Positions 1 through 9,200 of a DNA stretch of 64,000 nucleotides are shown piece after piece. The DNA is taken from NCBI RefSeq assembly GCF_017163755.1, contig NZ_JAFIWC010000002.1:62001-126000 (forward strand). The letters are read 5' to 3'. The stretch comes from Xanthomonas sp. (GTDB lineage Bacteria; Pseudomonadota; Gammaproteobacteria; Xanthomonadales; Xanthomonadaceae). Each line of letters starts with the position of its first letter. The stretch's first letter is position 1. A program made the translations under genes and the position numbers. A model generated the notes under the pieces. The model ran no database searches. It saw only the letters and a list, made by a program, of their open reading frames with translations, and was not told the origin of the DNA.

Positions 1-112
1 CCCAACCCTCTCCCGGTGGGAGAGGGGCTAAAGCGGGCTGCGGCTGCTCCCTTCTCCCACCGGGAGAAGGTGGCCCGCAGGGCCGGATGAGGGTACGGGC
101 GGAGCCTCGCGC
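1..112. repeat. Dispersed palindromic repeats upstream of the DUF421 gene
   Basis: Two inverted repeats lie here. The first, near 7-27, pairs CCCTCTCCC with GGGAGAGGG. The second, near 50-70, pairs CCTTCTCCC with GGGAGAAGG and is followed by GTGGCCCGCAGGGCCGGATGAGGG. This pattern resembles the intergenic palindromic repeats common in Xanthomonas genomes. It could act as a 3' hairpin for the DUF421 gene that ends at 162, but there is no T-tract to make it a classical terminator. Confidence 0.6.
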
Positions 113-161
113 ATCCGGCCGACCCGGCGGCTGGTCCCGTGCCGCCCATTGCCTCCCCCGC

Positions 162-641
162 TCAGCCGTCCCTGCTGGTCGAGATGGTGATGTGGCCGTT
201 GGTCTCCAGCAGCGCCAGGCGCACGTTGTCGATGCCGGGGCAGCCCTGCTGGCGCATCGCGGCCTCGAAGTCGGCGCGGCTGACCAGCTCGCGGCGGAGC
301 ACGTCGCGGAACACGTGGCCATCGCGCGCCAGCACGATCGGCTCGCCCTCGATCAGGCGCTCCAGGCGCTCGCTGCGCGAGGTCAGCAGGCCGACGGCGA
401 AGTTCAGCGCGATCAGCGTGGCCGCCAGCAGCAGGCCGCCGCCCAGCGAGGTGTCCTCGCCGAGCAGCGCGTTCTGCACCGCGTTGCCGAGCAGCACGAT
501 CAGCAGCATGTCGAACGGCGTCAGCTGGCCCATCGCGCGCTTGCCCGAGACCCGCACCATCGTCAGCACCATCACGTACACCACCACCGCGCGCAGGACG
601 AACTCCCACCACGGCATCGACAGATGGAACAGGTCGGACAT
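162..641 (-). CDS. DUF421 (YetF-like) membrane protein
   Basis: A 159-residue protein of the DUF421/YetF family, whose molecular role is not established. The N-terminus carries hydrophobic segments (about residues 10-30 and 38-85, including FDMLLIVLLGNAVQNALLGE and a LLLAATLIALNFAVG stretch). The RVSGKRAMGQLTPFDMLL region is typical of the family. The C-terminal half is a soluble domain of the DUF421 type (LIEGEPIVLARDG, then LRREL). I chose the Met at 641 rather than the upstream Met at 740 because GCAGGAC lies just before it and family members begin close to the first membrane segment. It is monocistronic as far as can be seen, convergent with nothing, and followed by palindromic repeats. 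Confidence 0.85.
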   Translation of the reverse strand: MSDLFHLSMPWWEFVLRAVVVYVMVLTMVRVSGKRAMGQLTPFDMLLIVLLGNAVQNALLGEDTSLGGGLLLAATLIALNFAVGLLTSRSERLERLIEGEPIVLARDGHVFRDVLRRELVSRADFEAAMRQQGCPGIDNVRLALLETNGHITISTSRDG

Positions 642-783
642 GTCCTGCACTCGTTTAGTTTGGTGAATCGGCGCACTGTAATGCGTCGCCGCAGCGTCCG
701 CGCATCGACGTTGCGTCTGCGTTGGGGTGGAACGCCGCATCCGGGAATGGCGGCGTGCATGCGGCCGTATGTTTCAGGCGCGG

Positions 784-824
784 AAAATAAAAAGCCCCGC
801 GGACCAGGGGGAGGTCGGCGGGGC
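784..824 (-). terminator. Rho-independent terminator of the sX13-like sRNA
   Basis: On the minus strand GCCCCGC (824-818) pairs with GCGGGGC (800-794). An inner GACC/GGTC stem closes a TCCCCCT loop, and the hairpin is followed by TTTTTATTTT (793-784). The run of five C residues in the terminator loop is itself a feature expected of this RNA. Confidence 0.85.
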
Positions 825-913
825 CAGGGAACGGAGACTTGGGGAGGAGTCGCCGTTCCTAGATCTACTCCAGGGGATGGGAGGAGATCCGCGACAGGTA
901 TTGCGCCTGTCGC
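784..913 (-). ncRNA. sX13-like trans-acting small RNA
   Basis: The minus strand folds into consecutive hairpins with C-rich loops. A perfect 8-bp stem GCGACAGG/CCTGTCGC lies at 913-891. A GATCT/AGATC stem at 889-862 exposes CCCATCCCC. A GGAACGG/CCGTTCC stem at 859-828 exposes CCTCCCC. The terminator hairpin exposes CCCCC. Xanthomonas sX13 is known as an Hfq-independent virulence regulator of about 115 nt with C-rich loops that pair with G-rich mRNA motifs, and to my recollection it is encoded next to polA, as here. A TATAGC element at 921-916 could be the -10 box, which would put the 5' end near 910 and might remove part of the first stem. The 5' end is therefore approximate. Identification rests on structure and context, not on an alignment. 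Confidence 0.75.
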
Positions 914-924
914 GAGCTATATGA

Positions 925-1440
925 CCACTTCCCACCTTGCTAGTTCGTGAAGATTTCGGTTAAAAATTTGTCGGATTAAGGACGGATTCATTCCCGAAAC
1001 TCGATGCAACGCAAGGTTCCAAAAATCAGTGCTTTATTGCTGGCTTTTCTGTGCACCGAACAACGATTTATCGGGATCCGCCGCAGCAACGTCCAGTGAC
1101 CGGCCTATCCATTGGCGATGCGCTCGCGGGATGTAGCGCACTTTTCGTCTGAAACGATTCGCCGCTGACGCCCGGCGCCGTGTTCGCGCTTCGCATCCTG
1201 CCACGCCAGCATGAATGGATTAACGCTCGGCCTCTCATCGGGATGAACGCGCCTAGCGATCCAGCCGAACGTTGCAGTTCAGCTCGACACGGACCTCCCG
1301 CTTGGCGCTCCGCCAGCCACGCGCGCTCCTGAGCGAGCCAGCAGGAGATCGCGTGCACGCCTGCACGCACTAGAGCCTAGAACGGCAAGGGAACCAGCGC
1401 TTCCCCATTCCCATTCCCGGCGTCCCATTCCCACTCCGGG
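925..1440. other. Intergenic region between the sRNA and polA, no gene seen
   Basis: No open frame here has a credible start, composition or family motif. A 100-codon frame on the minus strand at 1068-1370 looks like chance. The stretch 950-985 is AT-richer and lies upstream of the sRNA. The end (about 1404-1438) carries degenerate repeats of the unit CCCATTCC just past the polA stop codon, and no clear terminator hairpin is visible. Confidence 0.6.
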
Positions 1441-4209
1441 CTAATGCGCCTCGTCCCAGTTGTCGCCGACGCCGCTGTCCACCACCAGCGGCACCTTCAG
1501 TTCGGCGGCGCCGGCCATCAGCCGGGTCACCTCGGGCAGCAGCGTGTCGACGAAGTCGGCGTCGGCCTCGAACACCAGTTCGTCGTGCACCTGCAGGATC
1601 ATCAGCGCGCGCGCGCGGTGCGGCTCCAGCCAGGCGTCCACGGTGACCATCGCGCGCTTGATGATGTCCGCGGCGGTGCCCTGCATCGGCGCGTTGATCG
1701 CCGCGCGCTCGGCGCCGGCGCGCAGCCCTTGCTGCTTGGCGTTGATGTCGTTCAGGTACAGCCGGCGGCCGAACAGGGTTTCCACGTAGCCCTGGGTGCG
1801 CGCCTGCTCGCGCATGCGCTCCATGAAGTCGCGCACGCCCGGGTAGCGGCTGAAGTACAGCGCCACGTAGTCCTGCGCCTCGCCGCGGCCGATGCCCAGG
1901 TTGCGGGCCAGGCCGAACGCGCTCATGCCGTACATCAGGCCGAAGTTGATCGCCTTGGCGGCCCGGCGCTCGTTCGGCGTGACCTCCTCCAGCTTGCGCC
2001 CGAACACCTCGGCGGCGGTGGCGCGGTGCACGTCCACGCCGGCGCCGAAGGCGCGCAGCAGGCCCGCGTCCTCGGACAGGTGGGCCATGATCCGCAGTTC
2101 GATCTGCGAGTAGTCGCAGGCGATCAGCTTGCGCCCGGGCGGGGCGATGAAGGCGCGGCGGATGCGGCGGCCGTCCTCGGTGCGGATCGGGATGTTCTGC
2201 AGGTTCGGATCGGACGAGGACAACCGCCCGGTGGCCGCGCCGGCCTGGTGGTAGCTGGTGTGCACGCGGCCGGTGTCGAGGTTGATCATCTCCGGCAGCT
2301 TGTCGGTGTAGGTGCTGCGCAGCTTGGCCAGGCCGCGGTACTCCAGGATCACCCGCGGCAGCTCGTGCTCGGCGGCGATCGCCTCCAGCGCCTCTTCGTT
2401 GGTGCTGGGCTGGCCCTTGGGGGTCTTCAGCAGCGCCGGCAGCTTCAGTTCGTCGAACAGCACCGCCTGCAGCTGCTTGGGCGAATCCAGGTTGAAGGTG
2501 CGCCCGGCCAGCGCGGTGGCCTTCTGCTGCGCGGCGAGCATGCGCTGGCTCAGGTCCTGGCTCTGCTTGCGCAGTTCGGCCATGTCCACGCTGACGCCGT
2601 TGGCCTCGATGCGGGTGAGCACCTGCACCAGCGGCATCTCGATCTCGCGGTAGACCTTGGCCAGCGCCGGCTCGACCTCCAGCTGCGCGGACAGCGCGCG
2701 GTGCAGGCGCAGGGTGATGTCGGCGTCCTCGGCGGCGTAGCCGGTGGCGTCGTCGATGGCCACCTGCGAGAACGCGATCTGCTTGGCGCCCTTGCCGGCC
2801 ACGTCCTCGTACTTGACCGTGTCGTAGCCCAGGTAGCGCCGCGCCAGCGAGTCCATGTCGTGGCGGCTGGCGGTGGAATTGAGCACGAAGCTCTCCAGCA
2901 TGGTGTCCTCGGCGTAGCCGCGCACGAGCACGCCGTGGCGGCGCAGCACGTGCAGGTCGTACTTGCCGTGCTGGCCGATCTTGCGCTTGGCCGAGTCCTC
3001 CAGCAGCGGTTTCAGCGACGCCAGCGCCAGCGCCAGGTCCAGCTGCACCGGCGCGCCGGGGTAGTCGTGGCCCAGCGGCAGGTAGTCGGCGCGGCCGGGC
3101 TCGGTGGCGAAGCTGAGCCCGACCAGGTTGGCGCGCATCGCGTCCAGCGCGTCGGTCTCGGTGTCGAAGGCGAAGCTGTCGGCCGCGCGCAGGCGATCGA
3201 GCAGGTCCTCGAACTGCGCCGGGGTCACGATCGCGGTGTAGTCGCCCTTGGCCGCCAGCGCCGGGTCCAGGGTTTCGTCGATGGGCGCGGCGGCGCGCGC
3301 GTAGCCGGCGGCGGTGCCGCGCAGGCTGGGCGCGCCCCCGATCGCCCCGCCCGGGGCGGCGATGCCGCCGTCCAGGTCGCGCAGCGCCTGGGTGAAGCCG
3401 TAGCGCTGGTACAGGCCGCGCAGCTGCTCCGGGTCCTGCTCGCGCAGGCCCAGCGTGCGCGGGCCGCCGGGCAGCGCCACGTCGGTCTTGATCGTGACCA
3501 GCTCCCGGTTCAGCGGCAGCCGCGCCAGCGCCGCGCGCAGGTTCTCGCCGATCTTGCCCTTGATCGCGTCGGCGTTGGCCATCACCCCGTCCAGCGAGCC
3601 GTATTCGGCCAGCCATTTGGCCGCGGTCTTGGGCCCGCACTTGTCCACGCCGGGGACGTTGTCGATGGCATCGCCCATCAGTGCCAGCAGGTCGACGATC
3701 TGGCTCGGCCACACGCCGAACTTCTCCATCACCGTGGCGTCGGAGTCCATGCGGCTGCCGCTCATCGTGTTGACCAGCTGCACGCCCGGGCGCACCAGCT
3801 GGGCGAAGTCCTTGTCGCCGGTGGAAATGGTCACGTCCAGGCCGTCGCTGCAACCCTGCAGCGCCAGGGTGCCGATCACGTCGTCGGCCTCGACCCCGTT
3901 CTCGCGCAGGATGGTGATGCCCAGCGCGTGCACGATCTGGCACATCGGCTCGACCTGGGCACGCAGCTCCTCGGGCATCGGCGGGCGGTTGGCCTTGTAC
4001 TGCGGGTACAGGTCGTCGCGGAAGGTCTTGCCTGGCGCATCGACCACGAAGGCCACGTACTCCGGGCGCTCCTTCAAGGTCGCACGCAGCATGTTGACTA
4101 CGCCGAACAGCGCGCCGGTGGGTTCACCGGCCGCGTTGGTCAGCGGCGGAAGCGCGTGGAACGCGCGGTACAGGTAGCTGGACCCGTCGATCAGGACTAA
4201 TCGGCTCAT
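1441..4209 (-). CDS. polA: DNA polymerase I
   Basis: A full-length 922-residue family A DNA polymerase that fills gaps in repair and removes Okazaki-fragment primers. The N-terminal 5'-3' exonuclease domain spans about residues 1-290 (start MSRLVLIDGSSYLYRAFHAL; metal-binding acidic stretches such as VEADDVIGTLA). The 3'-5' exonuclease domain carries the DxE motif FDTETDALD near residue 348, so proofreading should be intact. The polymerase domain has motif A (DYSQIELRIMAHLS) near residue 698, the O-helix region with RRAAKAINFGLMYG, and motif C (QVHDELVFE) near 873. Length matches the usual 900-930. It is divergent from the DUF2782 lipoprotein gene, and the sX13-like RNA follows it on the same strand. 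Confidence 0.98.
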   Translation of the reverse strand: MSRLVLIDGSSYLYRAFHALPPLTNAAGEPTGALFGVVNMLRATLKERPEYVAFVVDAPGKTFRDDLYPQYKANRPPMPEELRAQVEPMCQIVHALGITILRENGVEADDVIGTLALQGCSDGLDVTISTGDKDFAQLVRPGVQLVNTMSGSRMDSDATVMEKFGVWPSQIVDLLALMGDAIDNVPGVDKCGPKTAAKWLAEYGSLDGVMANADAIKGKIGENLRAALARLPLNRELVTIKTDVALPGGPRTLGLREQDPEQLRGLYQRYGFTQALRDLDGGIAAPGGAIGGAPSLRGTAAGYARAAAPIDETLDPALAAKGDYTAIVTPAQFEDLLDRLRAADSFAFDTETDALDAMRANLVGLSFATEPGRADYLPLGHDYPGAPVQLDLALALASLKPLLEDSAKRKIGQHGKYDLHVLRRHGVLVRGYAEDTMLESFVLNSTASRHDMDSLARRYLGYDTVKYEDVAGKGAKQIAFSQVAIDDATGYAAEDADITLRLHRALSAQLEVEPALAKVYREIEMPLVQVLTRIEANGVSVDMAELRKQSQDLSQRMLAAQQKATALAGRTFNLDSPKQLQAVLFDELKLPALLKTPKGQPSTNEEALEAIAAEHELPRVILEYRGLAKLRSTYTDKLPEMINLDTGRVHTSYHQAGAATGRLSSSDPNLQNIPIRTEDGRRIRRAFIAPPGRKLIACDYSQIELRIMAHLSEDAGLLRAFGAGVDVHRATAAEVFGRKLEEVTPNERRAAKAINFGLMYGMSAFGLARNLGIGRGEAQDYVALYFSRYPGVRDFMERMREQARTQGYVETLFGRRLYLNDINAKQQGLRAGAERAAINAPMQGTAADIIKRAMVTVDAWLEPHRARALMILQVHDELVFEADADFVDTLLPEVTRLMAGAAELKVPLVVDSGVGDNWDEAH

Positions 4210-4298
4210 CGGCCGATTCTACGCTGCCGCCCTTCGCGCACCGAATGCGGCGGCGCGGCGCATAATCGCAGGCCACGAACTGGCTGCTGGAGAACGCG

Positions 4299-4586
4299 AT
4301 GAAAGCCCTGATGTTGCTGCCGCTGTTGCTGCTGGCCGGCTGCGCCACGAGCGGCGTCGGCCCCGACGGCGCGCCGGTGGACGTGAGCGGCGCGGAGGTG
4401 TTCAGCCGCACGATGGACAACGGCGACACCGTGGAGGAATACCGCGTGGCCGGCCAGCTGCGCATGGTCAAGGTGACCCCGTCGCGCGGCCCGGCGTACT
4501 ACCTGTACGACCAGAACGGCGACGGCCACATGGACGGCAACAAGGACAACGTGTCGCCGGTGTATTGGAAGTTGTATAGCTGGTGA
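4299..4586 (+). CDS. DUF2782 family lipoprotein
   Basis: A 95-residue small lipoprotein. The signal peptide MKALMLLPLLLLAGC has a clear lipobox (LLAG-C, acylated Cys15). The mature part, with EEYRVAGQLRMVKVTPSRGPAYYLYDQNGDG and an ending PVYWKLYSW, is typical of the DUF2782 family, whose genes often lie beside polA in gammaproteobacteria. Function is unknown. It starts 89 bp from the divergent polA start, with TGGAGAACG ahead of the ATG. It is probably inserted in the inner leaflet of the outer membrane, because there is no Asp at position +2. Confidence 0.85.
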   Translation: MKALMLLPLLLLAGCATSGVGPDGAPVDVSGAEVFSRTMDNGDTVEEYRVAGQLRMVKVTPSRGPAYYLYDQNGDGHMDGNKDNVSPVYWKLYSW

Positions 4587-4592
4587 GGCCGG

Positions 4593-4634
4593 GGTTTCGG
4601 GTTTCGGGACTCGGGACTCGGGACTCGGGACTCG
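4593..4634. repeat. Short tandem repeat, 7-bp unit CGGGACT
   Basis: Two CGGGTTT-like units are followed by four copies of CGGGACT directly downstream of the DUF2782 gene. Such 7-bp arrays in Xanthomonas intergenic DNA often vary in copy number between strains. Confidence 0.8.
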
Positions 4635-5100
4635 ATTTCAGCATTGCCTGGTTTGGGGGCTTTGCAAGCGCCGTGCAGTGGATTTGGGCCTGGCCGATGT
4701 CGGGCGACGGCGGGGCTAGTGGTCCCTGACCGGAGTTCTTCGCAAGACGGTGCCGGTAGCAGCGAGCCCCCTGTAGGAGCGGCTTCAGCCGCGACCGGCG
4801 GGATGGACATCTCTGGCTGCGGACGCCATCTGTCGGGGCTGAAGCCCCTCCTACAGGTGCTGCGTGCCGACCGCCCGCTTGGGGACGGCTCGGATGAAGT
4901 TCGCTGGACGCGACGATCGGAGGCGAGGGTCCGCCCGTCCCGGCCCGTGGGCGTGATCAGTCAGAGCCGTCGGTAGCCCCCACGAAGCTCCGATCGCCGG
5001 CGCCCGCCGGCGGCGGCGCGGAGCGCCTGGGCGGGCCAGCCGCTTGAGTGCCTGCCCGCGGCCTGGGCCATCGCGCCAGGCGCGACGCACAAGTCGGCCG
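4635..5100. other. Intergenic region with one REP doublet, no gene seen
   Basis: Apart from the REP doublet at 4771-4856 I see no coding frame with family features. The segment separates the plus-strand DUF2782 gene from the 3' end of the minus-strand T6SS locus, so it is a convergent intergenic region. Confidence 0.6.
4771..4856. repeat. GTAG-type REP doublet (copy 1)
   Basis: CTGTAGGAGCGGCTTCAGCC begins the element and a degenerate inverted copy GGGGCTGAAGCCCCTCCTACAG ends it. Each half is an imperfect hairpin and the two face each other. It is the same family as the copies at 25775-25844, 26003-26072 and 47971-48058, and resembles REPs mobilised by RAYT transposases in xanthomonads. Confidence 0.85.
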
Positions 5101-6147
5101 CTACGCGTCCTCGTCGCGGACGCCGGCCACGTGCTGCAGTTCGGTGACGCCGGCCGGCGCCAGCTCCTTCAGCAGGTCCAGGAAGTTGCGCCCGACCAGC
5201 CGCTGCGCGCGGCGCAGCAGCAGCGGCACCGGGCTGGAGGGTTCGTGGCTGGCGTAATAGGCGCAGATCTCGTCCAGACGCCGCATCACGTCGTCGGGAC
5301 CGGCGATGCGCGCATTGCCGGCCGCTGCCGCCACGGCGGTGCCGGCGTCCGCGCCGGCTGCGTCGGCATCGGCATCGGCTCCCGCTTCGGCCGCCGCGGC
5401 GCCGTCGCGCGCGGTCCATTGCGGCAGCAGGAAGCGCTCCAGGTCGCGCAGGTCGGCCAGCAGCGGCTTGAGGTCGGGCGCGGCGGTGCCGATGCGCTCG
5501 GCGAACAATGCGTCGATTTCGCGCGCCTGCTGCAGCGCCTGCTGTACCGCGGCCACGGTCTGGCCCAGCGCCTGCTGCGGGCAGTCCAGGCAGCACGCCT
5601 CGATCTCCGCCAGCGATGCGCCGCCCTCGCCGGCCAGCTTCAGCGTGCCGTTGGCCACGCGCAGGTCGCGCAGGCTGAAGCGGCCGAGCCGCGGCGACTG
5701 CACGAACGGGGTGGCGCGCAGCGCGCCGAGCAGGCCGAGCGGGTCGCCCAGGCCGACCACCGCGTTGACCCGCGCGGTGGGATCGTCGTCGTCGTCGGCA
5801 TCCAGCTGCGGGTGCACGCTGTCCCAGCGCTGCGCCAGCAGCGCGTGGACCAGCGCCAGGCCGTCGGCCCAGCCCGGCAGCCCGCGCAGGCGCAGCCACG
5901 CCGCGCACAGGTGGCTGGCCACGCGCAGGTCCTGGGTGCGGCGGAACAGCGCCAGCGCCAGCGTCTGCACCTTGTCCCAGTCCGGTTCCTCGGCGGCGAT
6001 CACGCTGTCGCCGACCGCGCGCTCGGCCTTGTTCGCCGCGGCGCGGTCCAGCGCCAGGAACTCCGGGTCGTACTCCAGGTCAGGGCCGGACGGGGCGTCG
6101 TCGGCGATCGGCGCCAGCAGCGCCTCGAGGGTCTGTTCGGTGGTCAT
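5101..6147 (-). CDS. tssA: Type VI secretion protein TssA
   Basis: A 348-residue TssA with the ImpA N-terminal domain (about residues 8-130; ADDAPSGPDLEYDPEF is the family signature). An Ala/Asp-rich linker lies near residue 255-285, and a short C-terminal helical domain with LDEICAYYASHEPSSPVPLLLRRAQRLV follows. That last motif is conserved in the shorter TssA types. TssA primes sheath and tube assembly at the baseplate. The gene is the last of the long minus-strand T6SS operon and lies 79 bp beyond tpsA, well away from the other baseplate genes. Confidence 0.92.
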   Translation of the reverse strand: MTTEQTLEALLAPIADDAPSGPDLEYDPEFLALDRAAANKAERAVGDSVIAAEEPDWDKVQTLALALFRRTQDLRVASHLCAAWLRLRGLPGWADGLALVHALLAQRWDSVHPQLDADDDDDPTARVNAVVGLGDPLGLLGALRATPFVQSPRLGRFSLRDLRVANGTLKLAGEGGASLAEIEACCLDCPQQALGQTVAAVQQALQQAREIDALFAERIGTAAPDLKPLLADLRDLERFLLPQWTARDGAAAAEAGADADADAAGADAGTAVAAAAGNARIAGPDDVMRRLDEICAYYASHEPSSPVPLLLRRAQRLVGRNFLDLLKELAPAGVTELQHVAGVRDEDA

Positions 6148-6226
6148 GCGCTGTCACTCCGGGGACGGTGTCGGCCGGCAGGGCATGGCGCCATGCCGGC
6201 GGGGAAACAGCGCGGCGGCGGAGCGC

Positions 6227-9200
6227 TCATTCCTGCTCGCACTGCGCATCCGGATCGTCCGGATCGCAGGCCGGCTGCTGGTCGGCGGGCAGGCGGATGC
6301 CCGGCTTGACCAGGCCGAACGCGCGATAGGGGGCGTTGGCCGCGCCCAGGTCGACGTAGGCGACGGTACGGTTGCTGGAACTCTGCGCGCGGCTGGCGAA
6401 GGCGGAGGTAGGCACGTTGATGCCCGATTCGCCGTCCACGCCGAGCAGCGCGCCGTCGGCGCGCAGCGCGTAGAAGTACGCCGGCGGCAGGCCGATCGCC
6501 GCGACGGTCTGGTTGTGCACGCCCCGCACGTAGATCGGGTTGGCGGCGGTGCCGATGCGGCCGCTGGCCGAGAACACCCCGGCGCCGTCGTACAGCCACG
6601 TGGTATCGGCCTGCAGCAGGTCGCCGAGCACGCCCAGGTACAGCGCCGAGGTGCCGGCATTGACGGTGTAGGCGCTGCCGTCGAGCGCCGACAGGGTCAG
6701 GCTCTGGCCGTTGCTCAGGCTGAAGCCGCCGGGCGAGGCGAAGTTGCCCAGGGTGCCGATGCGGTTGTCGACGAAGGCGTCGCGCCCGCCCAGGCGGGTG
6801 CTGCCGCCGACGCTGCCGCTGAGGGTGGCGGCGCTGATGCGCCCGCCACCGCCCTGGCCGAGGTCGCCGCCGGCCTGCAGCCACACGCTGCTGGCGCCGA
6901 GCGCGCCGTCGATCGCCAGGTCGCCGCCGGCGCTCAGGCGCAGCGCGTCGCCGACCGTGACCGGGCCGGCGACGGTCAGGTCGCCGAGGGTACGCAGGCT
7001 CAGCTGCGTGGCGCCGAACTCGCCGAGCGCGGCGATCGCGTTGGCGCCGTCGAGGCGGGTCGCGCCGCCGGCGCTCCCGCTCAGCGACGCGGCACTCAGT
7101 ACGCCGCCCGTCTGGGTGATCGCGCCGCCGCTGCGCAGCTGCAGCGCACCGCTGCTGGTAACGTCGTGGCCCAGCTCCAGGTCGCCGCCGGCGCCGAGCG
7201 CGATGCCGCTGCCGCTGGACGCGCCGGCCGTGCGCAACGCGCCGCCCGCGCTCAGCGCCAGCGCGCCGCCGGCCTGCGCCGCCACCGCCAGGTCGTTGCG
7301 GTCGGCAATGGCGATGGCGCCGCCGCGGGCCAGCACCGTCCCCTGGAAATCGTTGCCGGCTTCGGTGAGCGCGATCGCGCCGCTGCCGGCGTCGAGCGTG
7401 GCGCTGCCGGCGACGCTCAGCGCGCCGCGCTGGCCGATGTCGCCGCCGCTCGCCGCCGGCGTGGCGGCCGATGCCGTGGCGAGGCCGGACGCGGCGGCAG
7501 CGGCGCCATCGCTGCGCGCGACCAGATCGCCGCCGATGCTGCCCTGCCCCAGCGACAAGGCGCCGTTGCTGGTCGCGGTCAACGCCGCGACGGCCACGCT
7601 GCCCAAGGCCAGCGCATTGCGATCGCGCACGTGGGCGGCGCCGCCGGCGAGGTTCACCTCGCCCTGGAAATCGTTGCCGGCATCGTCCAGCGCGATCGCC
7701 GCGGCGCCGCTGTTGATCGTGGCGCTGCCGTCCACCCGCAACGCGCCGCGCTGCGTCACCGCGCCGCCGCCGCTGTCGGCGACGAGGTTGCCGGCGACAC
7801 TGCCCGCGCCCAGGGTCAGCGCGCCGCGGTTGGCGACATCCAGCGCATCCACGGCCAGCGTGCCCAGCGCCAGCGCATTGGCGTCGCGGATACGGGCGCT
7901 GCCGCCGGCCAGCGCCACGGTGCCTTGGAAGTCGTTGCCGGCCGCGTCCAGCGCGATCGCGCCGCTGCCGGCGTCGATCGCCGCGTCGCCGGTCACCGTC
8001 AACGCGTCCAGCTGGCGCAGCGCGCCGCCGCTGCTGAGCTGCAGCGCGGCGACGTTCGACGTCCCCAGGCTCAACCCGTCCACTGCGCGGATGCGGGTGT
8101 CGCCGCCGGTGAGCGACAGTGTGCCGGCAAAGCGGTTGGCCTGGTCAAGGGTGATCGCGCCGCTGCCGGCCACCAGGGCCGCATCGCCGTCCACGCGCAG
8201 CGCGCCGCTCTGGCCGATCGCGGCATTGCCGCTGTCGGCCTGCAATGCGCCGCGCACGCGGCCCTGGCCCAGGCCGAGGATGCCGCCGCTGGTCACGTCC
8301 AGGCTGTCGACCGAAAGGTTGCCCAGGGTCAGCGCGCCGCTGCCGCGCAGCTGCACCGCGCCGCCGGCGATGTCCACGGTGCCGGCGAAGTGGTTGCCGG
8401 CATCGGTCAACGCGATCGCGCCGCTGCCGGTCGCCACGGTGGTGGCGCCGCCGACGGTCAGCGCGGCGTTCGCCTGGCCGAGCGTCGCGTTGGCAGTGGT
8501 CAGCAGCAGGTCGCCGGTCGCGGCGACGTCGCTGGTCAGGATCAGGGCGCTGCCGCTGCCCAGGGTCAGGTTGCGTCCGCTCAGCGCGCCGCCCAGATGC
8601 AGCGCGCCGTTGCGCGCGACCAGGCTCAGGTCGCCGCTGCCGGTGGCGATCGCGCCGGCCGGCAGGCGCAGCGAACCGTCGGCGAGCAGCGTGATGCGGC
8701 CATCGTTGCCGTTGCGCAGCGCGGCGATGTCCAGGTCGTTGCGGTCGGCGAGCTGGATGCCGTTGCCGGTGAGGTCCACCGCGCCGCCGAAGTCGTTGCC
8801 CGTGTTGGCCAGCGCGATCGCGCCGCCGCCGGCGTCGAGGGTGCTGGTGCCGTTGACGGTGAGCGCGGTGGCGACGGACTGGGTGATCGCGCCGCCGTTG
8901 CTGCGCGCGTCCAGCGCGCCGCCGACCGTGCCGCTGCCCAGGTTCAGCGCGCCATGGCTGGTCGCGGCGAGCGCGCCGGTGGCCAGCGTGCCGAGTTCCA
9001 GATCGCCGGCGGCGGCGATCTGCACGCCGCCGCCGGCCAGGCTCACCGCGCCCTGGAAATCGTTGCCGGGGCCGGCCAGGCCGATCGCGTTGCCGTGCGC
9101 CTGGAAGCGGCTGGCGCCGGTCACGCGCAAGGCGCCGCTCTGGCCGATGGCGCCGTTGGCGTCGATGTCGAGGCGGCCGCCGAGGGTGCTGGCCGCCAGC

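Noticed and set aside
1068-1370. A 100-codon frame between the sRNA and polA
   Set aside because: No ribosome binding site, family motif or plausible composition.
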